Positions 35,718 to 44,408 of a stretch of 64,000 bases of DNA are shown piece by piece (position 1 is the first letter of the stretch; the number at the start of each line of letters is the position of its first letter). The notes beneath the pieces were generated by a model. It did not search any database, was not told the origin of the DNA, and saw nothing but the letters and a program-made list of their open reading frames with translations. The stretch spans positions 1,220,300 to 1,284,299 of the forward strand of contig NZ_JBHEEH010000001.1 in the NCBI RefSeq assembly GCF_041929845.1, read 5' to 3'. Origin of the DNA: Paenochrobactrum pullorum (GTDB lineage: Bacteria; Pseudomonadota; Alphaproteobacteria; Rhizobiales; Rhizobiaceae). Both the position numbers and the translations under genes were made by a program.

Positions 35718-36623
35718 ATGACGACATTTCGTTCGATCGTGATTGGGGCCGCTGCTGGCGGCGGCCTCCCTCAATGGAATTGTGGTTGTCAAAACTGCCA
35801 GTTAGCACGCTTACCCTCTCCGCAGGGAATTCCTCCACAGACACAATCTTCACTCGCGGTAACTTCTGACGGTGAAAACTGGGCACTTCTCAATGCTTCC
35901 CCTGATATCAGGCAGCAATTGATTGATACGCCGGCACTCCATCCTCGAAGTTTGCGTGATAATCCGGTTAACACAGTGCTTCTCACCAATGGTGATCTGG
36001 ATCACATTGCGGGTCTTTTGACCTTGCGTGAGAAGCAGGCTTTCCGTTTGGTGATGACGGCAGCCATCCGTGATGTCCTCGCCGAGAATCCAATTTTTCG
36101 CGCGCTTGATCCGGCGTTTGTCAGCCAAGAAATCATCGCGCTTAATGAAACTTTCACGCTTGTTCCTGGCATTAAAGCCAAGCTTTTTGCAGTTCCGGGT
36201 AAGGTGCCGCTCTTTATGGAGGGGGATCATGTCGATACGGAACTGGAAGGCGAGCAAACAGTCGGCGTGGAAATGGTAACGGACGATCACCGGATTTATT
36301 ATGTTCCCGGTTGCGCGGTCGTGCGTAATGATCTTTTACAGCGCATTGATGGTGCCGATATTTTATATTTCGATGGCACGTTGTTCAGCGATGATGAAAT
36401 GCTGAAATCCGGCACCGGTATCAAGACCGGTAAGCGGATGGGGCATATTTCCATGTCTGGTGATGACGGCAGCCTGAAAGCGCTGGAAAAATGTGCGGTG
36501 TCCCGCAAGATTTACGTCCATATTAATAATACCAACCCTGTCTGGCGCGATGGCGCTGAGCGCAAACTTGTCGAAGACAGCGGGTTTGAAATTGCCTTTG
36601 ATGGCAAGGAGATCAGTTTATGA
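35718..36623 (+). CDS. pqqB: PQQ biosynthesis protein PqqB
   Basis: PqqB is a metallo-beta-lactamase-fold protein acting in PQQ synthesis, proposed as a hydroxylase of the Glu-Tyr precursor. The 301 residues show a structural zinc motif WNCGCQNCQ, and TNGDLDHIAGLL, a variant of the HxHxDH site typical of PqqB. ATG 35718 is chosen over the TTG at 35712. It overlaps pqqC by four bases. Confidence 0.96.
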   Translation: MTTFRSIVIGAAAGGGLPQWNCGCQNCQLARLPSPQGIPPQTQSSLAVTSDGENWALLNASPDIRQQLIDTPALHPRSLRDNPVNTVLLTNGDLDHIAGLLTLREKQAFRLVMTAAIRDVLAENPIFRALDPAFVSQEIIALNETFTLVPGIKAKLFAVPGKVPLFMEGDHVDTELEGEQTVGVEMVTDDHRIYYVPGCAVVRNDLLQRIDGADILYFDGTLFSDDEMLKSGTGIKTGKRMGHISMSGDDGSLKALEKCAVSRKIYVHINNTNPVWRDGAERKLVEDSGFEIAFDGKEISL

Positions 36624-37402
36624 AACCGGCTGCAAGCAAAGAAGAGTTTCACGCAAGATTGTTGGCAATCGGACAGGAACGCTATCACGACAAGCATCCG
36701 TTTCATGTGCGTTTGCATGGCGGTGAAAGCACTATTACCGAAGTGCGTGCTTGGGTGATCAACCGTTACTGCTATCAAAGCAGCATTCCGATGAAAGATG
36801 CGGCTTTTCTGTCGCGTTGTGAAGATGTGAATATGCGCCGCGCATGGCGCTCGCGTATCGAAGATCATGATGGCGGTATGCATGAAGGTGGCGGTATCCG
36901 CCGTTGGTTGAAGCTCGCCGAAGCTGTGGGCCTTGATCCGGATTATGTGGCATCGGGTAAAGGTATTCTGGCGGGCACTCGTTTTGCTGTAGGTGCTTAT
37001 GTGCATTATGTACGTGATAAGCCATTGCTGGATGCGGTTGCATCATCTTTGACCGAGTTATTTGCGCCGAAAATTCACAAAGACCGTATTGCTGGTCTTT
37101 TAAAGCATTATGCTTTTGCTGATGACAATGCATTGTCTTATTTCCGTCAGCGTTTGAATGAAGCACCGGTCGATGTCGAATACGGCCTTGCTTATGTCAT
37201 GGAGCACGCGGATACATTGGAAAAACAGGATGCAGTTGCCGCTGCTCTCACCTTTAAAACCGATGTATTGTGGTCGCAACTCGATGCCCTTTATCTGGCC
37301 TATGTCGCACCCGGTATGATTCCACCCGGTGCATGGGATGGCAAAGAAGGCGTTAATGCTGAATGGGACAAGGCACTGGCTGCAAAGAAAGTTTTAGCAT
37401 GA
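36620..37402 (+). CDS. pqqC: Pyrroloquinoline-quinone synthase PqqC
   Basis: PqqC is a cofactor-free oxidase catalysing the last step of PQQ formation, ring closure and eight-electron oxidation. The 260-residue helical protein shows FHVRLHGGESTITEVRAWV (start), RIEDHDGGMHEGGGIRRW and PVDVEYGLAYVMEHADT. It overlaps pqqB and pqqD by four bases each. Length is normal. Confidence 0.97.
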   Translation: MKPAASKEEFHARLLAIGQERYHDKHPFHVRLHGGESTITEVRAWVINRYCYQSSIPMKDAAFLSRCEDVNMRRAWRSRIEDHDGGMHEGGGIRRWLKLAEAVGLDPDYVASGKGILAGTRFAVGAYVHYVRDKPLLDAVASSLTELFAPKIHKDRIAGLLKHYAFADDNALSYFRQRLNEAPVDVEYGLAYVMEHADTLEKQDAVAAALTFKTDVLWSQLDALYLAYVAPGMIPPGAWDGKEGVNAEWDKALAAKKVLA

Positions 37403-37692
37403 GCGAAACAGTAACTATTTTGCCTGCCAATATCATCAAACTTGCCCGCGGTGTGCGTTTGCGTGTCGATGACGTGCGCGGTCAAACCGTCCTGCTGGCG
37501 CCTGAACGCGCGATGGCTGTTGACGAAATTGCCGTCACCATCGTCAATGCTCTGGATGGTGAGCGCTCCATTGATGTTATTTGTGATCAGTTTGCTAAAG
37601 ATTTCAACGCACCACGCGACCTGATTGGTGGTGATGTACTGAAATTTGTACAGGAATTGGCCAATCGCCGTATGATTGAGGTTGTGGAATGA
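37399..37692 (+). CDS. pqqD: PQQ peptide chaperone PqqD
   Basis: PqqD is a small peptide chaperone that binds PqqA and presents it to PqqE. The 97-residue protein begins MSETVTILPANIIKLARGV and has LRVDDVRGQTVLLAPERAM and a winged-helix-like C-terminus (VDEIAVTIVNALDGERSIDV). The start at 37399 overlaps the pqqC stop by four bases; the longer frame from 37363 lies inside pqqC. It overlaps pqqE similarly. Confidence 0.95.
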   Translation: MSETVTILPANIIKLARGVRLRVDDVRGQTVLLAPERAMAVDEIAVTIVNALDGERSIDVICDQFAKDFNAPRDLIGGDVLKFVQELANRRMIEVVE

Positions 37693-38813
37693 CTGCCACC
37701 GGTTTGGCAGCGGCTGAAACTTTAAAAAACTATGCGCCGCCGCCAATGGCACTACTTGCCGAATTGACCCACCGTTGTCCGCTTGCATGCCCTTATTGCT
37801 CCAATCCATTGGAACTGATTGGCGTGAAGAAAGAACTCACCACTGAAGAGTGGATTGAAACCTTTCGTCAAGCGGCTCAAATGGGCGTTTTGCATTTGCA
37901 TCTATCTGGTGGGGAACCGGCCGCACGCCGCGATTTGCTGGAGCTGACCAAAGCGGCGGTTGATATTGGCCTTTACACCAACTTGATTACCTCAGGCATT
38001 GGTTTGAATGAACAGCGCGTCAACGCTTTGGCTGATGCAGGGTTGGATCATGTACAGCTGTCATTGCAGGGCACGGACGCCGTTTCTGCTGATCGTGTTG
38101 GCGGGTATAAAGGCGGTTTTGATCGCAAAATGGCTGTTGCCAAATGGGTGGGGGAGGCTGGCGTTCCGCTCACTGTTAATGCTGTTTGCCACAAGCAAAA
38201 CATGGATCAGCTCAATGATATGCTGGAACTCGCCATTGAGCTTGGTGCACGCCGCATTGAAATTGCGACGGTGCAGTTTCATGGCTGGGCTGAAAAGAAC
38301 AAGGTTGCCTTGCTGCCCACGCGCGAGCAGGTCACATTCGCCAATAAAACGGTAGCAGAAGCGCGCAAGCGTTTAGAAGGCCGTCTGGTGATTGATTATG
38401 TACCTGCCGACTATTACTCGTCTTATCCAAAGGCCTGTATGGGCGGCTGGGGACGTATCGGCCTGAATGTCACGCCGGATGGTCGGGTACTGCCATGTCA
38501 CGCGGCTGAGACGATCCCTTCATTGCGCTTTGACAATATCAAAGATAAGGCGCTTGCTGATATCTGGTATCATGGCGATGCGTTTAACGCTTATCGCGGT
38601 GATGATTGGATGCCGGATTTGTGTCGTACATGTGAGCGCAAAGAAATTGATTTTGGCGGTTGTCGTTGTCAGGCAATGGCAATTGCCGGTGATGCCAGTG
38701 CAACCGACCCTGTCTGTGTGCGTTCACCACTGCGTAATCTGGTGACAGCAATGGCAGAGGAAAACTCGTCTGCACCAGCGCCGGAAAGTTTTACCTATCG
38801 TTCATTTGCATAA
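37689..38813 (+). CDS. pqqE: PqqA peptide cyclase PqqE
   Basis: PqqE is a radical SAM enzyme that cross-links Glu and Tyr of PqqA. The SAM cluster is C30, C34 and C37 (HRCPLACPYCSNP). The C-terminal SPASM region has further cysteines in KACMGGWGRIG, VLPCHAAET, DLCRTCERK and GGCRCQAM for auxiliary clusters. The protein has 374 residues. It is the last gene of the operon before a terminator. No PQQ-dependent dehydrogenase or pqqF/G protease is present nearby. Confidence 0.97.
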   Translation: MTATGLAAAETLKNYAPPPMALLAELTHRCPLACPYCSNPLELIGVKKELTTEEWIETFRQAAQMGVLHLHLSGGEPAARRDLLELTKAAVDIGLYTNLITSGIGLNEQRVNALADAGLDHVQLSLQGTDAVSADRVGGYKGGFDRKMAVAKWVGEAGVPLTVNAVCHKQNMDQLNDMLELAIELGARRIEIATVQFHGWAEKNKVALLPTREQVTFANKTVAEARKRLEGRLVIDYVPADYYSSYPKACMGGWGRIGLNVTPDGRVLPCHAAETIPSLRFDNIKDKALADIWYHGDAFNAYRGDDWMPDLCRTCERKEIDFGGCRCQAMAIAGDASATDPVCVRSPLRNLVTAMAEENSSAPAPESFTYRSFA

Positions 38814-38840
38814 AAACATCATTCGCAGATTATGAAATGG

Positions 38841-38877
38841 GCAGGGGCAGTTAAAACAAACTGCTCCTGTTTTTTTA
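38841..38877 (+). terminator. Terminator of the pqq operon
   Basis: CAGGGGCAGTT and AACTGCTCCTG form an 11-bp stem (one G-U) followed by TTTTTTT. Confidence 0.85.
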
Positions 38878-39340
38878 TGTACAGACTGATAATTGATATA
38901 AAATCACAACCTATATATGTAGAAATAGTACGGTGCGGCGGTTCTTTCGATAAGGGATTACAATGTATTTTTCAGCCGTTTGGGCATTGCTGCCTATGAC
39001 CCATACTCCTTTTGTTCTAAAGTGAACGGAATAGGAATATTTGTCAATATGTAGGCATATGTTCCTTACGAGTAGGTGTGGGAAACACGAAATAAACCAA
39101 TGCTTTCATTGTCATCTATGTATCAAAAACATTGCGGTAGGCCGTCTGATGCGAAGCGGTGCGATGATATTTATATCAATCGTAGATGTTTAAACTGGAA
39201 TTGTCTTAGCGATGTTTAATCGGACGCTATTGCCGTTTGATGCTCTATGAAAAGAACACCTATTGAACAAAAAATGTAAACCGTTAGAAAAAAGCTGTAA
39301 ACTGCCGTTTGGGCTATCTTGTGTAAGTCATTGAAATTTA
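38878..39340. other. Gap without a convincing gene
   Basis: The stretch is AT-rich. The only coding hint is a 20-codon frame at 38963-39025 (MYFSAVWALLPMTH...) with AAGGGA upstream, too short to support. No tRNA, repeat or operon leader is recognised here. Confidence 0.4.
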
Positions 39341-39417
39341 TGGCGATCCCGACAGGATTCGAACCTGTGACCGTCGGCTTAGAAGGCCGGTGCTCTATCC
39401 AGCTGAGCTACGGGACC
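39341..39417 (-). tRNA. tRNA-Arg (anticodon TCT)
   Basis: On the minus strand this is a 77-base cloverleaf. The acceptor GGTCCCG pairs with CGGGATC (one G-U), the anticodon arm CCGGCCTTCTAAGCCGA has TCT in the loop, the T arm has GGTTCGAATCC, and CCA is encoded. Confidence 0.96.
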
Positions 39418-39513
39418 AAAATTGGCTAGTCTGTCCGGAACTTATGTGCGCAAACAAACACAATTGCAAGGTAAGTCTTGCGGGCATCCTATGGTTTCAA
39501 AAGGATGTTAAAA

Positions 39514-39819
39514 TTAATGGGTCCAAGGTTGCAGGCGGTCCGAACGGAAATTATCCGAATAAGAAACTGCACGTCGTTTCGCTTCATTGGGTTCGAAAAG
39601 GCGATAGGCAATGCCATTACGAGTCGCATAGGCGATTGCTTCTTCTTTTGTTTCGAATTTGAGGCGTACTTGGCTCAGCATATCTCGGCCGGACGTGTAG
39701 CCCATCAACGGTTCAACAATGCGTGGGGCCTGCGGTTCATATTCCAGAAACCATGTTTCCGATTTGGCTTTGCCAGATTGCATGGCTGTTTTTGCAGGGC
39801 GATAAATACGTGCGACCAT
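39514..39819 (-). CDS. NADH dehydrogenase accessory subunit, NDUFS4-like (ETC complex I conserved region)
   Basis: The 101-residue protein matches the ETC complex I subunit family (NDUFS4/18 kDa type), an accessory subunit of alphaproteobacterial and mitochondrial complex I. Characteristic segments are VARIYRPAKTAMQSGKAKSE, WFLEYEP, LMGYTSGRDMLSQVRLKFET and FRSDRLQPWTH. ATG 39819 has AAGG upstream; frames reading further into the N run are not real. It stands alone between tRNA-Arg and tRNA-Pro, all on the minus strand, as is frequent for this gene. Confidence 0.93.
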   Translation of the reverse strand: MVARIYRPAKTAMQSGKAKSETWFLEYEPQAPRIVEPLMGYTSGRDMLSQVRLKFETKEEAIAYATRNGIAYRLFEPNEAKRRAVSYSDNFRSDRLQPWTH

Positions 39820-39852
39820 GTGGAGAACCTTGCTATCCGCTTTTCTTTGTAA

Positions 39853-40029
39853 TGGTCGGAGCGGCAGGNNNNNNNNNNNNNNNNNNNNNNNNNNNNNNNN
39901 NNNNNNNNNNNNNNNNNNNNNNNNNNNNNNNNNNNNNNNNNNNNNNNNNNNNNNNNNNNNNNNNNNGGATTCGAACCTGCGACCCCCTGATCCCAAATCA
40001 GGTGCGCTACCAGACTGCGCTACGCTCCG
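39853..40029 (-). tRNA. tRNA-Pro (anticodon TGG), copy 1, interrupted by 98 Ns
   Basis: The left flank (39853-39868) is the 3' end TGGTCGGAGCGGCAGG of a tRNA-Pro, and the right flank (39967-40029) is its 5' part, identical to the intact copy at 40227. Without the Ns the pieces total 79 bases against 77 for an intact gene: the flanks share a two-base GG overlap. Either this is one intact gene with a false gap, or the Ns hide the junction between two copies. Confidence 0.8.
39869..39966. other. Assembly gap of 98 Ns
   Basis: All bases are N. The run lies inside tRNA-Pro sequence, a repeat present again 260 bases away, which probably broke the assembly. Confidence 0.98.
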
Positions 40030-40049
40030 CTATCTTGCGAATGACTGTG

Positions 40050-40078
40050 TTAATAAGGGTAAGCGTTACACTTTGCAA
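40050..40078 (-). promoter_or_regulatory. Putative promoter of tRNA-Pro copy 1
   Basis: Minus strand TTGCAA (40078-40073), 17 bases, TATTAA (40055-40050), 20 bases before the tRNA. The boxes are conserved with copy 2 although the spacer differs. Confidence 0.7.
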
Positions 40079-40226
40079 GCCCTAAATCTATCTTTTAAAA
40101 GAAAAGTTATCTTTTTAAGCTGCTGAATTAACAAAAGAATATTGCATCAATATATTTTATCATGCCGCTTAGATGAACATCAAATTTAAAAGAAGTTGGG
40201 GAGGTTTTCGCTTAATTTTTAAATGA

Positions 40227-40303
40227 TGGTCGGAGCGGCAGGATTCGAACCTGCGACCCCCTGATCCCAAATCAGGTGCGCTACCAGACTGCGCTACGCT
40301 CCG
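40227..40303 (-). tRNA. tRNA-Pro (anticodon TGG), copy 2
   Basis: On the minus strand this is a complete 77-base cloverleaf starting CGGAGCGTAGCGCAG, with the anticodon arm CCTGATTTGGGATCAGG, the T arm GGTTCGAATCC and an encoded CCA. It is identical to the visible parts of copy 1. Confidence 0.97.
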
Positions 40304-40322
40304 CTATCTTGCGAATGACGGC

Positions 40323-40351
40323 TTAATAAGCGCTCGTTTCTCTGTTGGCAA
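40323..40351 (-). promoter_or_regulatory. Putative promoter of tRNA-Pro copy 2
   Basis: Minus strand TTGCCA (40351-40346), 17 bases, TATTAA (40328-40323), 19 bases before the tRNA. Confidence 0.72.
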
Positions 40352-40424
40352 GCCCTAAAGCAGGATTTTAAAAGAAAAAATGCCAATTTTTTCACAGCGA
40401 TTGCTTTGGCGTCTCTTTTTGCGT

Positions 40425-40458
40425 CTCTTCCGCTATGGAAATAACCTCAGCGGAAGAG
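40425..40458. repeat. 10-bp hairpin between metC and tRNA-Pro
   Basis: CTCTTCCGCT (40425-40434) pairs perfectly with AGCGGAAGAG (40449-40458). On the minus strand it lies 34 bases after the metC stop and could stabilise the metC 3' end, but it has no T run. Confidence 0.5.
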
Positions 40459-40491
40459 AAATTCATGACAAATATCAGATTATAAAGGCTT

Positions 40492-41664
40492 TTATGATTC
40501 GAGTGCCGCGAATCCACGCTCCAGATCGGCAATTAAATCTTCCGGATTTTCCAATCCGATTTGCAGACGGATGATTGCACCTCCGTAATTGTTGCGCGCA
40601 ACTTTACGATCTTGAATATTGACGACCACGGCAAGGCTTTCATAGCCACCCCATGAATAGCCTAGACCGAAGATTTGCAGGGCATTGACGAATCTACGAG
40701 CGTCTTCGTCTGTTTTATTGGCAAGAACCATAGAGAAAACACCCGATGCGCCTTTAAAATCACGTTTCCACAACGCATAATCCGGATGGTTTTCCAAGGC
40801 AGGGTGCAAAATCTCGCCGGTAAGCGGATGCTTGTCCAGCCAATTGGCGACAGTGAGCGCACTCTTATGATGATGCTCAAGTCTGATTCCCATCGTGCGT
40901 AAACCGCGCAGAACTTGATATGCATCATCGCCGGAAACGCACAGCCCCATCGTTCCGTGTGTTTCTAATAATTGCGGCCAGCAGCGTTTATTGGCAGAGA
41001 CTGTACCGAATAATAAATCTGAATGGCCGGACGGATATTTGGTCGCGGCATGAATGGAAATATCCACGCCGAAATCAAGCGCACGGAAATAGACCGGTGT
41101 TGCCCAGGTATTATCCATCATCACAATAATATCACGAGCGTGCGCGGCTTCCACGATGGCCGGAATATCCTGGATTTCAAATGTATTGGAGGCAGGTGAT
41201 TCCGTGAAAACAACCTTGGTGTTGTCTTTGAAATGTTTCTCGATACCTGCTCCCAGATCAGGCGAATAATATTCCACTTCGATACCGAGCCTTTTAAGGA
41301 TTGTATCAGCAAAATGACGGGTAGGATTATAGATGGAATCAACAAAAAGCACATGATCGCCCGGACTTAAAAAGGCAAGCAGAGGGACGGTGACAGCGGC
41401 AAGGCCGGATGGCACACAAATAGTGCCTTCTGAACCTTCAAGGGCATTGATGGCTTCGCAAAGGGCTTTTGTGGTCGGTGTGCCTCTGGTGCCGTAAGTG
41501 TATTCCTGGCTGCCATCAATCATGCTCTGAGCATTGGGAAACAAAACGGTAGAAGCGCGCACAACCGGAGGATTCACAAACCCATGATAATCACGCGGAT
41601 TATAGCCATCATGTGCAAGGCGGGTGTGAATACCAAGATGTTGTGATTTGTCTTTGCTGGTCAT
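40492..41664 (-). CDS. metC: Cystathionine beta-lyase (PLP-dependent Cys/Met metabolism family)
   Basis: The 390-residue PLP enzyme most likely cleaves cystathionine to homocysteine, pyruvate and ammonia in methionine synthesis. The PLP lysine is Lys209 in HAATKYPSGHSD; YTYGTRGTPTT holds the Tyr and Arg of the neighbouring subunit, and VPSGLAAVT, ESPASNTFEIQDI and MMDNTWATP are family motifs. I use ATG 41664 with GAGG upstream; the frame extends to 41718. The closely related cystathionine gamma-synthase/lyase cannot be excluded, but the SGLAAVT and WATP forms fit beta-lyases. Confidence 0.9.
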   Translation of the reverse strand: MTSKDKSQHLGIHTRLAHDGYNPRDYHGFVNPPVVRASTVLFPNAQSMIDGSQEYTYGTRGTPTTKALCEAINALEGSEGTICVPSGLAAVTVPLLAFLSPGDHVLFVDSIYNPTRHFADTILKRLGIEVEYYSPDLGAGIEKHFKDNTKVVFTESPASNTFEIQDIPAIVEAAHARDIIVMMDNTWATPVYFRALDFGVDISIHAATKYPSGHSDLLFGTVSANKRCWPQLLETHGTMGLCVSGDDAYQVLRGLRTMGIRLEHHHKSALTVANWLDKHPLTGEILHPALENHPDYALWKRDFKGASGVFSMVLANKTDEDARRFVNALQIFGLGYSWGGYESLAVVVNIQDRKVARNNYGGAIIRLQIGLENPEDLIADLERGFAALES

Positions 41665-41839
41665 GGAAGTTATGCCTCGGCTATTGAAGTTTGCATGAAT
41701 CTGATAGCGATTGTGCATAGCTAAGTAAAAAAGGACAGCGATTTGCTTTATTTTTTATAACCGCCATCATTATGACGATGTGGAACGGTTGATACGCGCC
41801 GCTGCGAAGTGAAATATAATTTTTTATAAGGCATTATTT

Positions 41840-42574
41840 ATGAATGTTAAGGTATCTCAATTTTCAATAAATCAGGTATACAAGAATTTTTTTGCTATTT
41901 TGAAAAAGCCTCGCCCTTCTGGCTGGACGGCACCCATGACCTGGACTTTGTGTGTTTTGCCTGTGGCTTTACTGCTTGTGCATCCGTTCGACGCGCAAAT
42001 CAGCATAGCATGGTCGGAACATACGACAAAATTTCAACATGTGATGGCCGCATCAACCAATATGATAAAGTCGGTTTACTGGTTGCTTCTGGGTGTGCTT
42101 ATGTGGGGGGGCAGCACTTTTTATCTGAAGAAAAAATCTGGACAAGTTGCCTCGACATTCATTGTGCGAGGACGTGAGGCTGGAATTTATCTTTTCTTTG
42201 CAATTATTTGTTCAAGCATTCCGGTGACTTTGATCAAATATCTTGTTGGTCGGGCGCGTCCGCATTTGATTGAACAAGTGGGGCCGGAATATTTTGCACC
42301 ACTGACTGGAAGCTATCTTTATCTCAGTTTCCCCTCCGGTCATGCGATGATGGCCGGTATTTTAATTGTGTTTTCACTTAAATTTCTTCCGCTGCTGAGT
42401 TGGGTAACTGTACCGCTTTGTTTTCTGCTGACATTTAGCCGTGTGATTGTTGCCGCCCATTATCCGACCGATATTCTGGCCGGATTTACAATTGGAGTCA
42501 TTGTCAGCCTGTGGTTGTATAATTTTTTGAAATTGAGAAATATTATTGCGCCACCAGAAATAAATAAAAAATAA
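41840..42574 (+). CDS. PAP2-family lipid phosphatase
   Basis: The 244-residue inner-membrane protein has about six helices and the full acid-phosphatase motif set: K133...R140-P141 (KYLVGRARP), PSGH at 165-168, and S200-R201...H207...D211 (SRVIVAAHYPTD). Members dephosphorylate phosphatidic acid, phosphatidylglycerol phosphate, undecaprenyl pyrophosphate or lipid A. The exact substrate is open. It is divergent from metC and followed by a hairpin overlapping its stop codon. Confidence 0.9.
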   Translation: MNVKVSQFSINQVYKNFFAILKKPRPSGWTAPMTWTLCVLPVALLLVHPFDAQISIAWSEHTTKFQHVMAASTNMIKSVYWLLLGVLMWGGSTFYLKKKSGQVASTFIVRGREAGIYLFFAIICSSIPVTLIKYLVGRARPHLIEQVGPEYFAPLTGSYLYLSFPSGHAMMAGILIVFSLKFLPLLSWVTVPLCFLLTFSRVIVAAHYPTDILAGFTIGVIVSLWLYNFLKLRNIIAPPEINKK

Positions 42575-42621
42575 CATGCGTTTCCCTCCAATTTTTAGGG
42601 ATGGAAATGCATGTTTCAATC
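42573..42621 (+). terminator. Terminator-like hairpin of the PAP2 gene
   Basis: AACATGCGTTTCCCTCC (42573 onward) pairs with GGATGGAAATGCATGTT at 15 of 17 positions plus one G-U. The T run after it is poor (TCAATCTGTTTA). It begins at the stop codon. Confidence 0.5.
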
Positions 42622-42851
42622 TGTTTATGTGATGTATCTATATGAATTTGTGATGATTTTGACGGTTATAATTTAAAGCAACAATTTTATGAAATTGGGC
42701 GGATTGAAATTGAAAAAATACTTATTCCCCTTGAATTGGTAGGGTTTTGTTTGATTTATTATAAGAAAGTTTAACACGAAATCTCTTGACCACTGGCGAT
42801 TTATCGCCTTCCATGAGATGGTGAAAGGATCGACCCGTAACGGTTAAGGGC

Positions 42852-42865
42852 AATTACCGGTAATT
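42852..42865. promoter_or_regulatory. 14-bp palindrome upstream of aapJ
   Basis: AATTACCGGTAATT is a perfect palindrome 62 bases upstream of the aapJ start, in the leader. A small hairpin (GGCGA-TTTA-TCGCC) lies further upstream. It may be a repressor or activator site; no known consensus is recognised. Confidence 0.4.
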
Positions 42866-42927
42866 TTTAAAAACGGTACGCTCAAAGGGTTGTTCGTGGG
42901 GAAAATAATAAAAAGGTTAAATACCAA

Positions 42928-43977
42928 ATGAAAAAAAATATTCATCAGAGCGTATTGGGAAAAATTGTAGCGGGTGCCGCTTTTTCAGCGGTACTGATCG
43001 GTGGTACTGCATTTGCTGGCACATTGGATGATGTTAAAGCAAAAGGCTTTCTGCAATGTGGCGTAAATACAGGTCTTACTGGTTTTGCTTCTCCGGATGA
43101 CAAAGGGGAGTGGACAGGCTTTGACGTGGATTATTGCCGTGCCGTAGCGGCTGCTATTTTTGGTGATCCGACAAAGGTTAAATTTACACCGCTTAATGCA
43201 AAAGAACGCTTTACTGCTTTGCAATCGGGTGAGGTGGATGTACTTATCCGTAACACGACCTGGACTATTGGGCGTGATACATCTTTGGGTCTCGATTTTA
43301 CCGGCGTTAATTATTATGACGGTCAGGGCTTTATGATCAATGCCAAGAAATTGGCAGGCATCAACTCGGCTCTCCAGCTTTCAGGCGCATCTGTTTGTGT
43401 TCAGGCCGGAACCACGACAGAACTCAATCTGGCTGATTATTTCCGTGCCAACAAAATGGAATATAATCCGGTTGTATTTGAAAAAGTGGATGAGGTGAAT
43501 TCGGCCTATGATGCAGGCCGCTGTGATGCTTACACCACAGACCAATCCGGCTTATATTCCATTCGTTTGCGACTTTCCAATCCGGACGATCATATTGTTT
43601 TGCCGGAAATCATTTCCAAGGAACCTTTGGGGCCAACAGTTCGCCAAGGTGACTCTCAATGGGCGGATGTAGTTCGTTGGGTGCACTATGCCATGCTCGA
43701 TACTGAAGAAATGGGCATTAATCAGGGGAATGTTGACGAGATGAAAAACTCGGACAACCCGGAAATCAAGCGTATGCTCGGCACTGAAGCTGATACTAAA
43801 ATTGGTACCGATCTGGGGCTCGAAAATGATTGGGTTGTGAAAATCATCAAGAGCGTTGGCAATTATGGTGAGGTATTCGACCGTAACATCGGTTCAGGAA
43901 GCCCGTTGAAGATTGCCCGTGGCGTCAATGCGCAATGGACCAAAGGTGGTTTGCAATATGGTATGCCTATCCGTTAA
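42928..43977 (+). CDS. aapJ: General L-amino acid ABC transporter, periplasmic binding protein AapJ
   Basis: The 349-residue binding protein feeds a broad-specificity amino-acid importer. After a signal peptide cleaved near AFAGTLDD, the mature chain begins TLDDVKAKGFLQCGVNTGL, the AapJ hallmark, and shows SPDDKGEWTGFDVDYCRAVA, VDVLIRNTTWTIGRD and the Cys-bearing YDAGRCDAYTTDQ. It is followed by a 431-base gap with a hairpin and then aapQ. The four genes aapJQMP form one transporter. Confidence 0.96.
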   Translation: MKKNIHQSVLGKIVAGAAFSAVLIGGTAFAGTLDDVKAKGFLQCGVNTGLTGFASPDDKGEWTGFDVDYCRAVAAAIFGDPTKVKFTPLNAKERFTALQSGEVDVLIRNTTWTIGRDTSLGLDFTGVNYYDGQGFMINAKKLAGINSALQLSGASVCVQAGTTTELNLADYFRANKMEYNPVVFEKVDEVNSAYDAGRCDAYTTDQSGLYSIRLRLSNPDDHIVLPEIISKEPLGPTVRQGDSQWADVVRWVHYAMLDTEEMGINQGNVDEMKNSDNPEIKRMLGTEADTKIGTDLGLENDWVVKIIKSVGNYGEVFDRNIGSGSPLKIARGVNAQWTKGGLQYGMPIR

Positions 43978-44005
43978 GTCGCGGATTTGAGTGCATGCGA
44001 AGGGC

Positions 44006-44039
44006 TGACCGTATCGCTTTAATGTGAGTGATACGGTCA
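44006..44039 (+). terminator. Hairpin between aapJ and aapQ
   Basis: TGACCGTATC (44006-44015) pairs perfectly with GATACGGTCA (44030-44039). No T run follows, so it may stabilise the 3' end of an aapJ mRNA or act as a partial terminator. The rest of the 43978-44408 gap shows no gene; a ribosome binding site (GGGGA) precedes aapQ. Confidence 0.55.
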
Positions 44040-44408
44040 TAGTCCGCGCTAAAGGAATGATCTGAACGCCCGCGTTTTTTATTGTGGCTTATTGATAGAG
44101 TGAAATTTGTATTGAAACACGGGTTTTGCCGGCGAGGTCGAGTAATGCCTCATCTTTGTAATATGCAGATGCTATTGATCATGCATAAGCATAACAAATA
44201 CAAACTCGATATGAGGCTAGAGGCTTGAAATAAAGCAGGCCGTCTTCTTCTGGTAATTGCAGATCATTATCATATTTCAAGCTGTGTACTTATTTTTTTA
44301 AGTCGACAGCTGGCGGGGATTGCTGGTTTGACTTGGTCAGAGCTTTGACCGGGGCAGGTTCTGCTGCCTATCATCTGGCTCCTCCGCACAACATCTGTGG
44401 GGAAATAA

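Noticed and set aside
39723..40085. Plus-strand frames running through the N block
   Set aside because: They include the Ns and tRNA-Pro sequence, so they are not proteins.
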